This document shows positions 6,583 through 6,992 of a stretch of 6,992 bases of DNA, one piece after another. The DNA comes from Bacillota bacterium (lineage in GTDB: Bacteria; Bacillota; DTU025). The notes beneath the pieces are model-generated. The model did not search any database, had not been told where the DNA came from, and worked only from the letters and a program-made list of their open reading frames with translations. Within the stretch, counting starts at the first letter, position 1, and each line of letters starts with the position of its first letter. Location: contig DUWJ01000132.1 of assembly GCA_012842765.1 (NCBI GenBank), forward strand, positions 1 through 6,992, in the 5' to 3' direction. The position numbers and the translations under genes were made by a program.

Positions 6583-6992
6583 TTATTTGAGGAACACCCC
6601 GTTCCTCTGGATAGTCACTCCATCCAGCTGAATCTCGCCGCCCCTTCGAAGGTCTGCGATCATATCCCAGTGGATCGCTGACTCGTTCACCCCTTTTCCT
6701 CAGGGTAAGACTGGCCCAGGGCTATGTGGATAGTCCTGCCAATCTTCTCGTCGAAGAGAATGGCTCGGGTGAACTTGGTTATCCCCATGTTCGTCCCGAT
6801 CCCGAATTCCCCTATGTACCTCGCTCCTGGGTCGGTATCGAGCATCTCTAGGAGAAACTCCTCATTCTTCTCAGCACTGGCCTTCACAACCAATTCAAGA
6901 CGGATCCCTTCGACTTCGCGGCCCATGTAGATGCCGGGGAAAGTGAAGGTGATATGGCCTTCCGCTCAATCCTCCACAGGGGAAAAGAAGAC
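6583..6992 (-). pseudogene. C-terminal part of an M29-family metallo-aminopeptidase, broken
   Basis: Read on the minus strand from the right edge, the sequence is VFFSPVED, TGA stop (6966-6968), [73 protein letters not shown]. One frame over it continues as NESAIHWDMIADLRRGG and GVFLK, ending at TAA 6583-6585. This is the C-terminal third of the M29 (AmpS/thermophilic aminopeptidase) family, cytoplasmic two-metal exopeptidases of about 410 residues that release N-terminal amino acids. The metal-binding Glu of GEFG, His of TIHIALG and the His and Asp of IHWD are all still present. Damage seen: TGA where the family has a small polar residue, about four residues missing between RLE and VVKAS, and a one-base loss at an A4G4 run near 6690. 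The N-terminal two-thirds lie outside the window. Confidence 0.88.

Overview
The window looks like a piece of a moderately GC-rich bacterial chromosome, most likely an anaerobic, fermentative member of the Bacillota (Firmicutes). This rests on strong purine-rich Shine-Dalgarno sites, a clostridial-type L-lactate dehydrogenase, small lipoproteins with carboxypeptidase-regulatory-like domains, an internalin-type leucine-rich-repeat lipoprotein, and remnants of a tungsten/molybdenum aldehyde oxidoreductase and an M29 aminopeptidase. The taxonomic guess is inference from protein flavour only.

The left half (1-3058) is intact. A tryptophanase (tnaA, 76-1458) is followed by a 125-residue lipoprotein (1577-1954), a hairpin terminator (about 2000-2033), an L-lactate dehydrogenase (ldh, 2090-3058) and a second hairpin terminator (3145-3177). 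Tryptophanase releases pyruvate, indole and ammonia, and lactate dehydrogenase reduces pyruvate. The two could therefore be linked metabolically, although a terminator separates them.

The right half (about 3200-6992) is a patchwork of broken genes. A gene of the aldehyde ferredoxin oxidoreductase family (about 3203-4171) survives only as out-of-frame fragments with large pieces missing. Directly behind it is an apparently intact MoaD/ThiS-like sulfur-carrier gene (4264-4497) and a very strong terminator with a perfect 16-bp stem. After about 350 bases without a recognisable gene comes a leucine-rich-repeat lipoprotein gene (4977-6304) that has a good RBS, signal peptide and repeats but is spread over several reading frames. 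On the opposite strand, the C-terminal third of an M29 metallo-aminopeptidase (6583-6992) enters from the right edge. It carries an in-frame TGA, a small in-frame deletion and a frameshift at an A4G4 run.

The theme, if there is one, is peptide and amino-acid fermentation (aminopeptidase, tryptophanase, lactate dehydrogenase, aldehyde oxidoreductase). I see no CRISPR array, tRNA, rRNA, recognisable transposase or new defence-like system. The most notable point is the contrast between the clean left half and the decayed right half, with an intact sulfur-carrier gene left next to a dead cofactor enzyme.
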